Origin: Mixophyes australis
Lineage: Eukaryota; Chordata; Amphibia; Anura; Limnodynastidae
Reading direction: 5' to 3'
Assembly: GCA_036250195.1 (NCBI GenBank)
Contig: JAVHZZ010000003.1
Span: 342,903,875-342,967,874 of the forward strand
DNA: 64,000 nt
The translations under genes and the position numbers were made by a program. Shown here piece by piece: positions 12,004 to 23,769 of the stretch. Under the pieces are notes generated by a model. That model was given only the letters and a program-made list of their open reading frames with translations, had not been told where the DNA came from and did not search any database. The stretch's first letter is position 1. Every line of letters begins with the position of its first letter.

Positions 12004-13462
12004 GCAGTCACAAGAATGCTCTCTGTATTGTATGGCGGTCATAGGAATGCTCTCTGTATAGTATGGCGGTCATAGGAATGCTCTCTGTATAGTATGGCGG
12101 TCATAGGAATGCTCTCTGTATAGTATGGCGGTCATAGGAATGCTCTCTGTATAGTATGGCGGTCACAGGAATGCTCTCTGTATAGTATGGCGGTCATAGG
12201 AATGCTCTCTGTATAGTATGGCGGTCATAGGAATGCTCTCTGTATAGTATGGCGGTCATAGGAATGCTCTCTGTATAGTATGGCGGTCATAGGAATGCTC
12301 TCTGTATAGTATGACGGTCATAGGAATGCTCTCTGTATAGTATGGCGGTCACAGGAATGCTCTCTGTATAGTATGGCGGTCATAGGAATGCTCTCTGTAT
12401 AGTATAGCGGTCATAGGAATGCTCTCTGTATAGTATGGCGGTCATAGGAATGCTCTCTGTATAGTATGGCGGTCATAGGAATGATCTCTGTATAGTATGG
12501 CGGTCACAGGAATGCTCTCTGTATAGTATGGCGGTCATAGGAATGCTCTCTGTATAGTATAGCGGTCATAGGAATGCTCTCTGTATAGTATGGCGGTCAT
12601 AGGAATGCTCTCTGTATAGTATGGCGGTCACAGGAATGCTCTCTGTATAGTATGGCGGTCATAGGAATGCTCTCTGTATAGTATGGCGGTCATAGGAATG
12701 CTCTCTGTATAGTATGGCGGTCATAGGAATGCTCTCTGTATAGTATGACGGTCACAGGAATGCTCTCTGTATAGTATGGCGGTCACAGGAATGCTCTCTG
12801 TATAGTATGGCGGTCACAGGAATGCTCTCTGTATAGTATGGCGGTCATAGGAATGCTCTCTGTATAGTATGGCGGTCATAGGAATGCTCTCTGTATAGTA
12901 TGGCGGTCATAGGAATGCTCTCTGTATAGTATGGTGGTCATAGGAATGCTCTCTGTTTAGTATGGCGGTCATAGGAATGCTCTCTGTATAGTATGACGGT
13001 CACAGGAATGCTCTCTGTATAGTATGGCGGTCACAGGAATGCTTTCTGTATAGTATGGCGGTCACAGGAATGCTCTCTGTATAGTATGGCGGTCATAGGA
13101 ATGCTCTCTGTATAGTATAGCGGTCACAGGAATGCTTTCTGTATAGTATGGCGGTCACAGGAATGCTCTCTGTATAGTATGACGGTCATAGGAATGCTCT
13201 CTGTATAGTATGACGGTCATAGGAATGCTCTCTGTATAGTATGGCGGTCACAGGAATGCTTTCTGTATAGTATGGCGGTCACAGGAATGCTCTCTGTATA
13301 GTATGGCGGTCATAGTAATGCTCTCTGTATAGTATAGCGGTCACAGGAATGCTCTCTGTATAGTATGGCAGTCACAGGAATGCTCTCTGTATAGTATGGC
13401 GGTCACAGGAATGCTCTCTGTATTGTATGGTGGTCACAGGAATGCTCTCTGTAAGGTATGGC
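12004..13462. repeat. 31-bp minisatellite, about 47 copies
   Basis: Unit GGTCATAGGAATGCTCTCTG-TATAGTATGGC with exact 31-base spacing (GTATGGCGG at 12061 and 12092). Variants are a few recurrent substitutions (CATAGG/CACAGG, GGCGG/GACGG/AGCGG, CTCTCTG/CTTTCTG). The period is not a multiple of 3 and there is no open frame. The edge units (near 12004 and 13440) are more diverged than the core. Confidence 0.96.
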
Positions 13463-13483
13463 GGACACTAGGAGGCTCTTTAT

Positions 13484-13519
<36 letters not shown>
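13484..13519. repeat. (TG)n microsatellite
   Basis: About 17 TG units immediately after the last 31-bp unit. Confidence 0.93.
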
Positions 13520-13521
<2 letters not shown>

Positions 13522-14600
13522 CATTTCGTGCGATGGTGATAAGGGGGCACGATGGGATAAAGATAGATCCATGGCACGGTGTGATAAAGAAGAAATGTGA
13601 TGGAGGGCACAGTGTGATGAAGGGGCAGTGTGATACAGATGGTACTGTTACATTTGTTTTAATTTGTTTCAGTGAGTTTTATTTCAATAACCAATTCATT
13701 TTTTTATACAGCTAGCATGTGACAGCTGCATTTAAAGTACTTTGATCTATGGAGGCTTATTACATAAAGATCCTTACAAAGCCAGACCGAGAAGAATGGG
13801 GAGGGAGGTGGTTTCAGTGCAGTCTAGAAGTTGTAAAGAGCTAGCTACGCCCCCCACAGTAGGTTGACCACGCCCACTCGACAATTGACACTCCCACTTA
13901 GATGGGGGCGCCGCTTCCCTATCTCGCCCAGGGCACTAAAATGGCTAGTTACGGCACTGGCAATCAGTATAGCAGAGAGTGACTATTTTACTTTATCTTT
14001 TGTCACAGGTAATTCCGTAGCTCCACCTCCAATTGTTTTTATGCGTCTTTTTTCTTTGTCTGTACTTCAATCTTTGCTTTATAAACAATATTAACTGTAG
14101 TCAGTGCAAAGGAAGTCTGGAACCCTAGCAATGATTTTTTATCCTTGACATTTGTTGACTCACAAGAGTTCTGTCCGACCCCATGTTTGATTATGTGTGT
14201 TAAGAATGTTACCACTAGAGCCTCACTAAAAGGAGATTCACCTTTCACAGCTGATGTTTCTGCAAGAGAAAATACATTTATCACATCATAAGGTCACAGT
14301 GTTTTCAGCTGCATTGATCTTCTCTTGACCTATGACCTTTGGTCAGATAGCTGTTTTCTCCTTTTTTCTCCATACTTTGTTATAGTTTCTTAGACTATAT
14401 TAATTTTGATAACTAAGAGAAAGAAAACACATCTGATTAATGGTATCTATACAATATTTGGAGTTATGATACTGTTGCTAAACTTCAGAATTACTTAACT
14501 AAAATTGCAAATTACCTATTGCTCTATTTAGACTTTTATGTGTTTATTGTGCATATTTATGCCAATCATTTTTTTCAGCTATTGTTCATTTGGTGCAGAG

Positions 14601-14640
14601 GAAAGTAATTGACTCATACCACCCACTTCCATAATGTTGC
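14601..14640 (+). repeat. 40-bp segment shared with 16921-16957
   Basis: AAGTAATTGACTCATACCAC-CCACTTCCATAATGTT here and CAGTAATTGACTCATACCTC-CCACTTTTAATAACGTT at 16921 differ at a handful of bases. The two lie in the same orientation on either side of the LNS5 exon; probably an unnamed dispersed repeat. Confidence 0.6.
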
Positions 14641-14709
14641 TTATTTTTATTTTTATTATTTTAAATGTAAGTGTAAAAATCAACTAACATGCATTTAATA
14701 TGGTTTATT

Positions 14710-15556
14710 TTTTCTTCTAACCCACGTCGCCTCTTTGCTACCTTCAACTCACTTCTCTGTCCACCTGCACCACCTCCTCCTTCCTTTCTCACTGCCCATG
14801 ATTTTATTTCAAAGACAAAATTGACACCATTCGACAATATATGCTCTCTGGCATTCCTGACACCCATACATCCACACTTCAATCCATCCTAAATGCTGCT
14901 GCAAGACTGATCTTCCTCTCTCTCTGCTCCACATCTGCTGAACCATTTTGCAAATCCCTATACTGGCTCCCTGTGTCCTCCAGAATCAAATTCAAATTGC
15001 TCACCCTTACCTACAAAGCCCTCAACAACACTACCCCTGTATACATCTCAAATCTCATATCAAAATACTCTCCATCCCGCTCTCTTAGATCTACCTCTGA
15101 CCTGTGCCTTGTCTCGTCTCTGAAAACCACCTCTCACTCCTGCCTACAAGACTTTTTCCGGTGCTGCTCCCCATTCATGGAATTCCCTACCACGCTCAAT
15201 CAGACTTTCCCACAGCCTTCAAATCTTTAGATCCTCTTTGAAAACCCATCTATTTTTTAGAGGTGACCTTATCCTTGATAACACTATTCACACTAATGCA
15301 CCCTCACAACTATCCCAATCTCCACTCTGAGCCACACTCGCCCCTCTTGTTTCAGCTGTGCCCTCTTCCCTTTAGAATGTAAGCTCTCTAATGAGCAGGG
15401 TCCTCCATACCCTTTGTTTTCATGTCTCCATTCATTTTGTCTGCCTTGTCTGTTCTTGTTTTACATATGTCCTGTTTTATGTATGTCCTTGTCTTCCCTA
15501 CTGTACGGCGCTGCGGAGCACTGTGGCGCCTTACAAATCTACGATAATAATAATAC
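14710..15556 (+). mobile_element. L2-clade LINE, internally deleted 3' fragment, copy 1
   Basis: A coding-derived part (14710-15230) is followed by a 3' UTR with TTTAGAATGTAAGCTCTCTA, GCGCTGCGGAGCACTGTGGC and a (ATA)n end, typical of L2/CR1-clade tails. Frame NPRRLFATFNSLLCPP (14718 on) matches the region before the reverse transcriptase domain. At about 14840 it jumps to IPDTHTSTLQSILNAAARLI, which lies after the catalytic core, so the polymerase centre is deleted. Confidence 0.85.
14841..15230 (+). pseudogene. L2-type ORF2 C-terminal remnant
   Basis: The frame contains LQSILNAAARLIFL, SLYWLPVSSRIKFKLLTLTY, KALNNTTPVYISNLI and YSPSRSLRS, the post-catalytic thumb region that is strongly conserved in CR1/L2 reverse transcriptases. 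A frameshift after CLQDFFRCCSP breaks the final WNSLP-type segment. There is no catalytic domain, so it is non-functional. Confidence 0.85.
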
Positions 15557-15881
15557 ATCACATTTTTCTGCACATAGCACCATTTTATTAAACAACCTAT
15601 TGACACTGTGTGACCATGGGTTGTGAAAAATATTGGAAAATTATTTAGTATAGATATTTTGAGTTTATTATGACGGTTATGTTATGAGTTATTCTTATGA
15701 TCCCTATGGTTAGCTCAGACAACCGTGTGCCTAACACCTCTTTGTTCCATTGCAAACGGCATAACATTGTGAATTTTAGAATGCTGTAGATTCTAAGAAT
15801 TTTAGAATGCTTATATAGTTTGAAACCATTTGTCGTATATATTTTGTTAACGTTACAAATGCTTTGTCTTTATTTTGCAAG

Positions 15882-16055
15882 GTGACCTATACATAGGAGG
15901 CGTTGCCAAAGAAATGTACAAAACATTGCCAAAGCTGGTCCACGCCAAGGAAGGCTTCCAAGGCTGCCTCGCTTCTGTTGATTTGAATGGACGTCTTCCA
16001 GACTTGATCTCAGATGCTCTATTGTGTAATGGACAAATAGAAAGAGGATGTGAAG
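15882..16055 (+). CDS. NRXN1: Neurexin-1 alpha exon: C-terminal part of LNS5 domain (internal exon)
   Basis: Neurexins are presynaptic single-pass adhesion proteins whose LNS and EGF domains bind postsynaptic partners such as neuroligins. Seen: an open segment reading [20 protein letters not shown], then [14 protein letters not shown] and [11 protein letters not shown], which I recognise from memory as the end of alpha-neurexin LNS5. The exon is preceded by a pyrimidine-rich tract and AG (15880-15881) and followed by GT (16056). It is 174 bases long and phase 1 at both ends, so the first and last codons are split. The trailing G joins the GT that opens the next exon to make Gly, giving continuous CEG-PSTTC. 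The CNGQIERGC spacing and [11 protein letters not shown] fit NRXN1 better than my recollection of NRXN3, which differs around the CNGQ segment; paralog choice is inference. The donor reads AAG/GTAATC, lacking the consensus G at +5, so it may be weak. It carries no start or stop codon. Confidence 0.93.
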
Positions 16056-16213
16056 GTAATCAAACTATATATGTACATAATAATTGTTCCATCTATGTGA
16101 ACAATAGTTCCATCAATGTGAAACAATCATCTGGTTCATTTATGCTTATGATAATTGTTATGATAATTCATGGCATGGTTATTTCTTTGATGACATATTT
16201 AGTTATTAAATGA
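16056..16213 (+). other. Open intron-retention extension of the LNS5 exon (hypothetical alternative C-terminus)
   Basis: The exon reading frame continues past the GT donor for 52 codons before TGA at 16211-16213. The extension has three N-glycosylation sequons (NQT, NCS, NSS), then SSGS and a strongly hydrophobic run of about 22 residues ([20 protein letters not shown]) ending LVIK. If the intron were retained, the product would end just before EGF3 in a segment resembling a tail anchor or GPI signal. An AATAAA lies at 16721-16726. The DNA itself includes an imprecise 20-odd-base duplication (TTCCATCTATGTGAACAAT / TTCCATCAATGTGAAACAAT), so it may be chance AT-rich intron. No expression evidence is available. 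Confidence 0.15.
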
Positions 16214-16217
16214 AAAT

Positions 16218-16218
<1 letters not shown>

Positions 16219-16276
<58 letters not shown>
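16219..16276. repeat. (TA)n microsatellite
   Basis: About 29 uninterrupted TA units, 160 bases downstream of the LNS5 exon; likely length-polymorphic. Confidence 0.95.
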
Positions 16277-16278
<2 letters not shown>

Positions 16279-18862
16279 CACCTTTAGATTAATGTTTACG
16301 TATGTAAACGATTTTTTTTTCCACTACCACTCCTATACAGTACTATATATTGTATATACTATACTACAGTACTATACATCACACTATCACAATATTACTG
16401 CCAAACTTTCTTCTACTGTGCCAATCTTGAGAAAACTATTATAAATGAATTTCCCATTTTGTTTAAATTGCTTTTAATGGAATAACAACATTTTATAACA
16501 TTAAAACAATATATTGTTGTTAATTTTTTTTTTTGCTTAGTATGAATATCATGTTAATGTTCATTTAGTTGTTGATTTTATTGTTATCATTTAATTTCCT
16601 CATTATCATTCTGGCATATCATATTTTTTATTGTTATGTGTTATTGTGTTTTATTTTTATTTTTTTTGTAAGATTAATTTTGATTTTGTTCTTTTATGTG
16701 CATTTTACATTTATGTCAAAAATAAATTTGTGTTTCATGTGTCTGAGATGTTTTTTCATGCCACATCAGCATATTAAAATGTTAAGATTATATATTTTTG
16801 TAAAATACACACTATTTTCACTTATGCACATAATTCAACCTTAATTTATCCACAATACAATGGAGGTCCTTTACAAAGGGGCAAAACGGCCCATCCGCAG
16901 TGTTTCTTTTGATATAAAGGACAGTAATTGACTCATACCTCCCACTTTTAATAACGTTGATCAAAATGCATTTATTCTTAAATGCACAAAAGCAGCTTTG
17001 GGACTGGCTGTGCTCCTCAATTTGCGAAAAATGCACTTAAATTTTCAATGGAACCCTAGCCACAATTCTTTGACCAGTTGTGCAGCAAAGTTGCCACTTC
17101 AAGGGTAATTGTGTTAATTACTCCAACAACCCAGAAGTCAGATAGAGACTCAGTAGTTTTCATAGAGGTAACAGTCCTGTGCTCAGCCTGGGGCTGTTTT
17201 TCAGGACACACTTGTGATTTACCTGTTATATTGGTAACCACCCCAAGATGTCTAGCCCTGTATAGGACTTGGTGGAGAAACGCGTTGATAGGTACATTCC
17301 AAGCATGTATTAAATGCATCACAAACACAAAGTATCGCATGTAGGAAAGACTGTCCCGATGTTACATTACCCTCATGATTTATTTAAGCCATAAAGATAG
17401 CTAGACCAAGCAGAATTTTAGGACAAAAGCTGAAATGTTTATTTAATTCAAACAGTTGATAGAAATTTTTCTATCTCCTCATATCCACTCGCACTTTCCG
17501 TTCGTGATCCTGCTCCATTGTGGCGCTGTGGTATAAAACAAAGATGAACATTCGGTGCACTACATTGAACGAACTTCAATAGGTTTTACAACCAAATTTT
17601 TAAATCAATAGATAAAATGCTTTAAAAATCATGTTTAAATGCTTTGAAATTTTCATTGTACAGTAAATAAGGCAAATATTAATGCATATATGGGCATAAT
17701 CATCTAGTTTATTTACGTTCATTGCTGAAATTCTTATGAATACATTTAAAAAAAAATAATTATATAATGTATAACAAAAATTGTTACACAGTTCATAACA
17801 TTTAAGAATGTTCCAGTTCAAAATATTATTCTTAAAATTAACAGTATTAAAAGTTGTCTGTCCAACAGTAAAAAAAAACATGTTACAAGGATTTGTGCAA
17901 AAATGTAATTACAAAAAATTTAAAAACTTGAATATTGAAAAAATATATTCTAATTTTCTATATTAGACATGCTAACGGCATATACATTTTAATACATTAT
18001 TAAATATAAAGTATAATTCTGCTTCGATAGGTGAAATACAGCATATGAGCTGGTTGTAAAAAAAGGTATTTTCATGTTTTATCACATTGTGCTGTTAGTT
18101 TCTAGTTGCATAAATTTAATATGTAACTATATTCTAATGCAAAATTAAACATTACATTGTTCAAAAATGACAGAAGGCATTACAGAAACAATTAATATAC
18201 ACAACAAAATTTTAAAAACATAAATTAATGCTGGTGCAAGCAGTGGTAATTTTCCTATATTTTTTCCGCATATTTCTTTAGCAGTAGTTTATTAAATCCT
18301 TGTCCTGTGGCCCATGAGCCTCCTGTTCCACACTGCTGATTCAAGCAAACAAAGAAAACTTTAGATGCTATAGCCTATTCAGGGATAAAGGTGACTTATG
18401 TGATCTGTGGATCTATAAATTCTATGTAACACTAGACATAAATACAATGTAACAAAACATTTTAAATCACACATCCACTGTTTTCAATGGATAATTAGTT
18501 AGATCTGTAATTCTAGTTACCCACTGGCATTAGGAAGGCTGTTTACCCACTGGCGTTCGGACAAATCCAGTAACATCACATGTCTAACGTGATCCCATTT
18601 GACATGCAGGGTTAACTAGCACATGCACCTGTAGTTGAAGTGTGGTCAAGGGAGGACACCCCACTTGTAGGGAATGTGATTAATAGAACTATTCCCAACT
18701 GCAGGCACGTGAACAAGTGGTGTCTTTAAAATTAATAGGTTTCATCCCCTTATCCATTAATATGCTTTGCTAAAAACACTAGAAGAAGCATGCTATTTAA
18801 TGTCAGTTTAAAGGGCCTTATGGTTGAAAAACAGCAAATTGTCAACTTATCAGTGTCTCTGA

Positions 18863-19710
18863 GGGGTATTCAATTGTTAGCGGAAAAAAAATAAAAAATC
18901 TCCCGCTGTTTTTTTCCGGCATTAGCGACCGTTTTGAGTTAGCGCAGTGGGAAAACTCATGCAATTCAATTGAAAAAGAGGAAATGCTGCCCCCGCCTGT
19001 TAAAATTTGTGTTTGCGAGATTTTAGGGGAGTGAAAGGGAGTTTTAACGCTGTCATGTATAACACAAAAAAAAGGTTTTGCATACATTTCCATACATTAG
19101 ACTGCATTACACATTGATACACATTGATAATATCTACATTATAGTACTTTCTTTAGCATATATTTTATTGAACTATTTTTTACCATACAATCATCTATGC
19201 CATGTCAAAACACATTACTACATTCATATTTGTACCAAAAACATACATAAATATAATTAATTAGTGATTTTTTTTTTTTTTTTTTTTTATGTTTTATTTA
19301 TTTCAAAATTTATTCACAAGAAAATCAACTTACACAAGTTAGCCATTAGTGATAAACATAAGTTTAATTTTTTTTTCAAAATTTTTACATGATTTCAAAT
19401 ACTTTTCAGAGTTTTATAATTTTTTAACACACCCCAAGGAGGTGCGAGATAAAACAGCATATTTGCCTGTTTTACCCACCGCGTTAAAAAACAATTGAAT
19501 AGCTTTTAACACGGCTGCCTCTTGTGCACCTTATACTTTCAATAGACCTTCTACTGGAGAGCGGGAGGACTGTTTCATGAAAAAAATGTAGCGTTAAAAA
19601 TGGAATTGAATTGCGGTTAAAGTTAACCCGCTCGAAAATGATAAAAAAAAACAGCGTTAAAATGACTTAACTTGCTACAAAAAAAACTTGCTGGCAATTA
19701 AATACCCACC
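18863..19710. mobile_element. MITE of the GGGTATTCAATTG family, diverged
   Basis: Left end GGGGTATTCAATTGTTAGCG; right end, reversed, GGTGGGTATTTAATTGCCAG. Inner segments repeat related AGCGTTAAAA and AATTCAATT motifs in inverted order near both ends, separated by AT-rich filler. The same ends occur at 22756-23008. Divergence is high, so boundaries are approximate. Confidence 0.6.
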
Positions 19711-22700
19711 TTTGTAGCATAAAATAGCTGTTCATAAGATGTATTCGTTATTTAAACAATGAATTTATACAGGCTATATGAGGAGGAGAGGCTGGTAGCT
19801 GCTTGCCAAGATGTGTTCTAGTAAAAGAGTTTGGGGGAATCAGTTGTCCGCTGTGTACCACTGAACATCAGCGCGATGTTCGGCTGCGCCCATATCCGTG
19901 TACTACAGTACCCAATCATTGCGGATTTTCGTGCAAGGAATAATCTGTGATGATGCATCACCAAGGTGTGCCCCCGTATATGTTAACACTTGCTCTAGTA
20001 GTTAAAATATCATCTGTCTGCACTTCCAGGCAGCAAGAGACAGTAAACCGACGTGCTGTGAATTATCTTTTTGCTATTTGAGAATTGAAAAACGATGGCA
20101 TTCCAACTCAAAATATTATTTTTTGGCAAATAAAAATGCTATTTTGGAGCAGCTGCTCCATAATCTATCAATTTTCTTATATGTACATGTGTTGCAGAAA
20201 TAATGTTTCAAAGAAATCAAATAATATAATAATATAATTTTACTAGATATTTATGCAATTTGGTATTTATGAATAGCAGACTGGCAAACGAATGCGTGCT
20301 AAAGTGGACTTTAACGTATAATGATACAATTAGAGACATTTTACAATTTGTTTTAAAAAATGGCTCATTTAGGATATGACAAAGTTCTGATAATGTTAAG
20401 TTATTTTAATCACGTTAAGACTCAAAAACTACAGCTTAGCCATGCCGTTTCAGAAATGTAACAGCTATTAAGGTGGATTATCAGATCTCCTGAGAATTTG
20501 TAACATTTGCACTGTCTACACCGAGACAGGGATAAAGCTGCAGTCGATGTATTAATTCACACATATATTCAAATAAGAGAACTCTCGGAGCAGAGGCTTC
20601 TGGGTAATCCATCCTTAGCAGTTCAAAGGGCATACCCAGAAGTCTGTTCTCCAGAAAGTGGGTGCCTTATTGGCATATTTGTCCCTGCATAGTTGCTGTA
20701 AACTCTGTCTCCTTTATACTTTCAGTGAAGCTGATATGTTTTATTCTAAAGCAATAAAAAGGTATAAAAGCTGAAATGAAAACCCCGTATTTTGTACATA
20801 ACCAAACTAGCAAACCATTTACAACACACGGATGTTCATTTTAATAAAATAAGTCTGTATCTTATTTTATTTTAGTTGGAAATATTCTGATAACGTATTT
20901 ATTCTAGAATGTAAAGTTGACAGAGATCGCATCGATGTTCCACCAACAGGCATTTCCCAGGACAAATATATATTTACTTTTTCGTAATCAAAATTCACAT
21001 CGTCGATAAAGAAAGCAATGAGCCCAATGAGCAGGCTGGAGATTTATCCTCCACTGACATTTAATATATTATATATTCTTCCCTTGGTTCACGTGCGAGC
21101 TGCTTCCGAGTTTCACGGTTCAGTGGACAATATTACCAATCAATATGATTAAATAACAGAAATAAAGTGAAGTCTACCCTGCATGTGATTTACCATTGAT
21201 TTCTTTTCCCTTTAACCATAGAAGAGCCAGAACATTTGGCTTAAAATGTTTGTCCAACTTTTCTATCTAGCGCAGATTAGAGAAAGGTAAAAATACTCTC
21301 AACTTGTACAGTGCCTCACATTAATTGGATTTTGTGCTAGATTAGAACCCCAGAAGTCAATTTTCTTCAAACTGCAAACTCCATTTGCTAAGTTCAATAA
21401 TGAGTTTTTCGTGGATCAAATAGGGACTGCTCTGTTTTTTGATTGAATTCCCTCAAACGCCTTCTCTTTCTTTTCAATGTTTCCCCTAACTTCTCTTATG
21501 ATACCGATCTCTATCGCTACCTTTATTTTTCTTGTTTGCTTGTTTTTTTTTTTTCCCCCACGTTCTTTAATTCCGCTGAGTTCTCACTATCATTTAATTG
21601 GATTCTTTAAATCTTTCCCACAAGGTCTTTAAATTTCAATTGGCTGAACTAACTCGTTTCTTGAACTTTGCTTCTTTCCGGCCCTAGTTGAAATACATGT
21701 AATCTAATTAACATCAATGGCATCTATTGTTCAGAATATGGCTCAGAAGTGTTTAATCTAGCAGCGTGCCATAAAAGATGACAATACTGACTCAATGTAA
21801 TAATACGGCAACAAATATCATCACAAGTACTTATAGATCAATAGTGCGGTTTATATCGTGCATAAAATGAATCACTAAAATATATTAGTCGGAATGTGGA
21901 GTGGATAAAATAATGTAAGAAACACAATAAACACCGCCAACGTGCAAAATGCGTCATGCTTTAAGGAGGGTAAAATGTTTAGCAGTATTGATCTAGGATA
22001 TGTATTTTTGTTTCTTTTTTTTTTTTTTATCCACTATGGTGTATATACTTAAAGTACAAAACCAAACAAGGAGTGAAATGCATTATAAATCTCTACATTT
22101 TTCTTTTATCGTCAATATGGGCTAAGATTTTGAAAAATAGAGTTAATCCTCAGCATGACCCTAAATCTATAGATTTTCTACCTGAGTGGATTCCTATTGC
22201 CCCTACTGATCTCTACCTATGAGATAAAAATAAACCGGCGTGCAGTTCTTATTTCCGAATATAAAGCTATCAAATGTGTGTGCAGATAGAATATAAAGCT
22301 CTTATGGGCCCTGTCAAAAAGACATTTTCAGAGAGAGACAAGCGGAAATCTGTTTAAAGACAATCCCAGTTTCGCATCATTCGGGTTCACAGTTGAGCCC
22401 GTTTTAATACATATCTAAGAAGGCTGCGGAAAAATAAAGACCAATATTTCACAACTGGATGAAATAGTATTATATGAGGCTTGCTATCATGTCTTGTACA
22501 ATAGCACCTGATACACTGTGTACATTTATGGTACAAAGTAAACCATCTAAATCCATTATATTATATTTCAGTATTGATTAAGTGACAATAATTAATAGTA
22601 GAGCAGAATTTCTATTACAATAGACCATGCAAGTACAAAGTTTAATAGTAAACAAAGGTTAATAAAAAACATACTAAAACAAGCATGAACGAAAAAAACA

Positions 22701-22755
22701 AAAACAAATCAGATCAAGGAGTGTAGTTATTATAGCATGCATTCAATAAGGCACA

Positions 22756-23008
22756 ATGGGGGGTATTCAATTGTTGCCGTTAACGCGCTAAAACAAAAAA
22801 AACTAGCGCTCTAAAAATATTAGCGTTAATACGGTAATATGTGCGTAAATACCGTTAATACGGTAGTTTACTCGCTGAATTTCGTCTCGCAGCTCCTGAG
22901 CTGCAAGATGAAATTTAGCAAGTAATTACCGTATTAACGCTAATATTTTTAGAGCGCTCGTTTTTTTTTGTTTTAGCGCGTTAACGGCAACAATTGAATA
23001 CCCCCCAT
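22756..23008. mobile_element. Near-perfect palindromic MITE (GGGTATTCAATTGTTGCC)
   Basis: The outer 80-odd bases of the left arm (ATGGGGGGTATTCAATTG ... TTAGCGTTAATACGGTAAT) are repeated inverted at the right end with only one A-run length change and one T/G difference. The inner part of the left arm holds a further copy of GTTAATACGGTA. The loop is GCTCCTGAGC-like. The arms are rich in TTAACGCGCTAAAA motifs. Low divergence implies a recent insertion or conversion. Confidence 0.9.
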
Positions 23009-23336
23009 AGATTCTTACTTATAACTCATAGTGCACTTTTAATAATGTATTAAAAATTTCATACATATTGCCTTTGATCACCAACAAACGTGTTTGCCTA
23101 ATTTTGCACATGTAAATATATATGGTAAACGGAGTATCATGTTACCCCTCTGTGCAATTTAGGGAGTTATCTGCTACCTCTTTGTCCGATCTCATATTAC
23201 ATTTTCAGAGTTTTTTCAGGGTATTTTTTTAATACCAAAATAGCAGTAGAATATAATATTATTGTTTTATTGAATTATTGTTATATCTACTTTGACTATT
23301 GTTTTATCTACGGTTTTTGCCCACACCTATTCATTT

Positions 23337-23562
23337 CAGTGGCGGATCTAAGGGGAGGGGGGCAATCAAGGCAATCACCCCTCCTTACAACACAAACATA
23401 CCTGTAAATTGCAGCCAAGACGCCGAAAAAAATGACGGAAGGGGCACGGCTAATCGGGACCAGGGGCGGGGTCAACCGGGACCAGCCAATCCACATTGGG
23501 GGGCGTGGCTATGCTAAATTGCACCCCTCCCCCTTAAAAAATAAAGTCTAGGTCTGGCCCTG
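23337..23562. mobile_element. hAT-like MITE, CAG-ended (226 bp)
   Basis: Ends CAGTGGCGGATCTA and, reversed, CAGGGCCAGACCTA. Flanking 8-mers ATTCATTT (23329-23336) and ATTCATAA (23563-23570) agree at 6 of 8. The interior contains GGGGCGTGGCTATG-type GC-rich sequence. Open frames across it on both strands are chance. Confidence 0.75.
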
Positions 23563-23769
23563 ATTCATAATAAAAATTAAGTTTATTTTCAGTGGTTTTT
23601 ATTAAAGTAATACTGAGGGATCTAGAGGACGCCCCTGTAAACATAAAGATATTAATCAAACTCCATAGAGATAATCTGGTCACAAACAAACTCACATCCT
23701 CAGTACTGCTAGCAGCTATGCTAATGATACATAGACAGATAAATAAATATCTATCTTTATATTTCTACA

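Larger units (their letters stand above)
10947..13959. mobile_element. hAT-like non-autonomous transposon (3.0 kb) carrying two minisatellites
   Basis: Ends CAGAGCCGTAACGAG and, reversed, CAGTGCCGTAACTAG form terminal inverted repeats (14 of the first 18 bases agree). Exact 8-bp duplications GCAATCAG flank it at 10939-10946 and 13960-13967, as expected of hAT insertion. GC-rich subterminal segments carry GGGCGC-rich motifs on both sides. The interior holds a G-rich array (11275-11810), the 31-bp minisatellite (12004-13462) and a (TG)n tract (13484-13519). No transposase reading frame is present. Class assignment to hAT is from duplication length and CAG ends. Confidence 0.85.
1..15881 (+). 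other. NRXN1: NRXN1 intron, 3' portion (incomplete)
   Basis: Sequence upstream of the LNS5 exon. No other neurexin exon or host gene was recognised. Content is a CT-rich tract, SINE copies, a minisatellite, a Harbinger relic, hAT-like elements and an L2 fragment, listed separately. The stretches 1175-2400, 9290-10560 and 13970-14600 show nothing I can name beyond AT-rich unique-looking DNA. The intron start lies outside the window. Confidence 0.85.

Noticed and set aside
12004..13462. CRISPR-like array of regularly spaced repeats
   Set aside because: The 31-base unit repeats without unique spacers, in a vertebrate intron inside a transposon; it is a minisatellite.
17262..17300. AAACGCGTTG motif shared with about 41682-41692
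   Set aside because: Short match only; probably from a common frog repeat but too little sequence to define an element.
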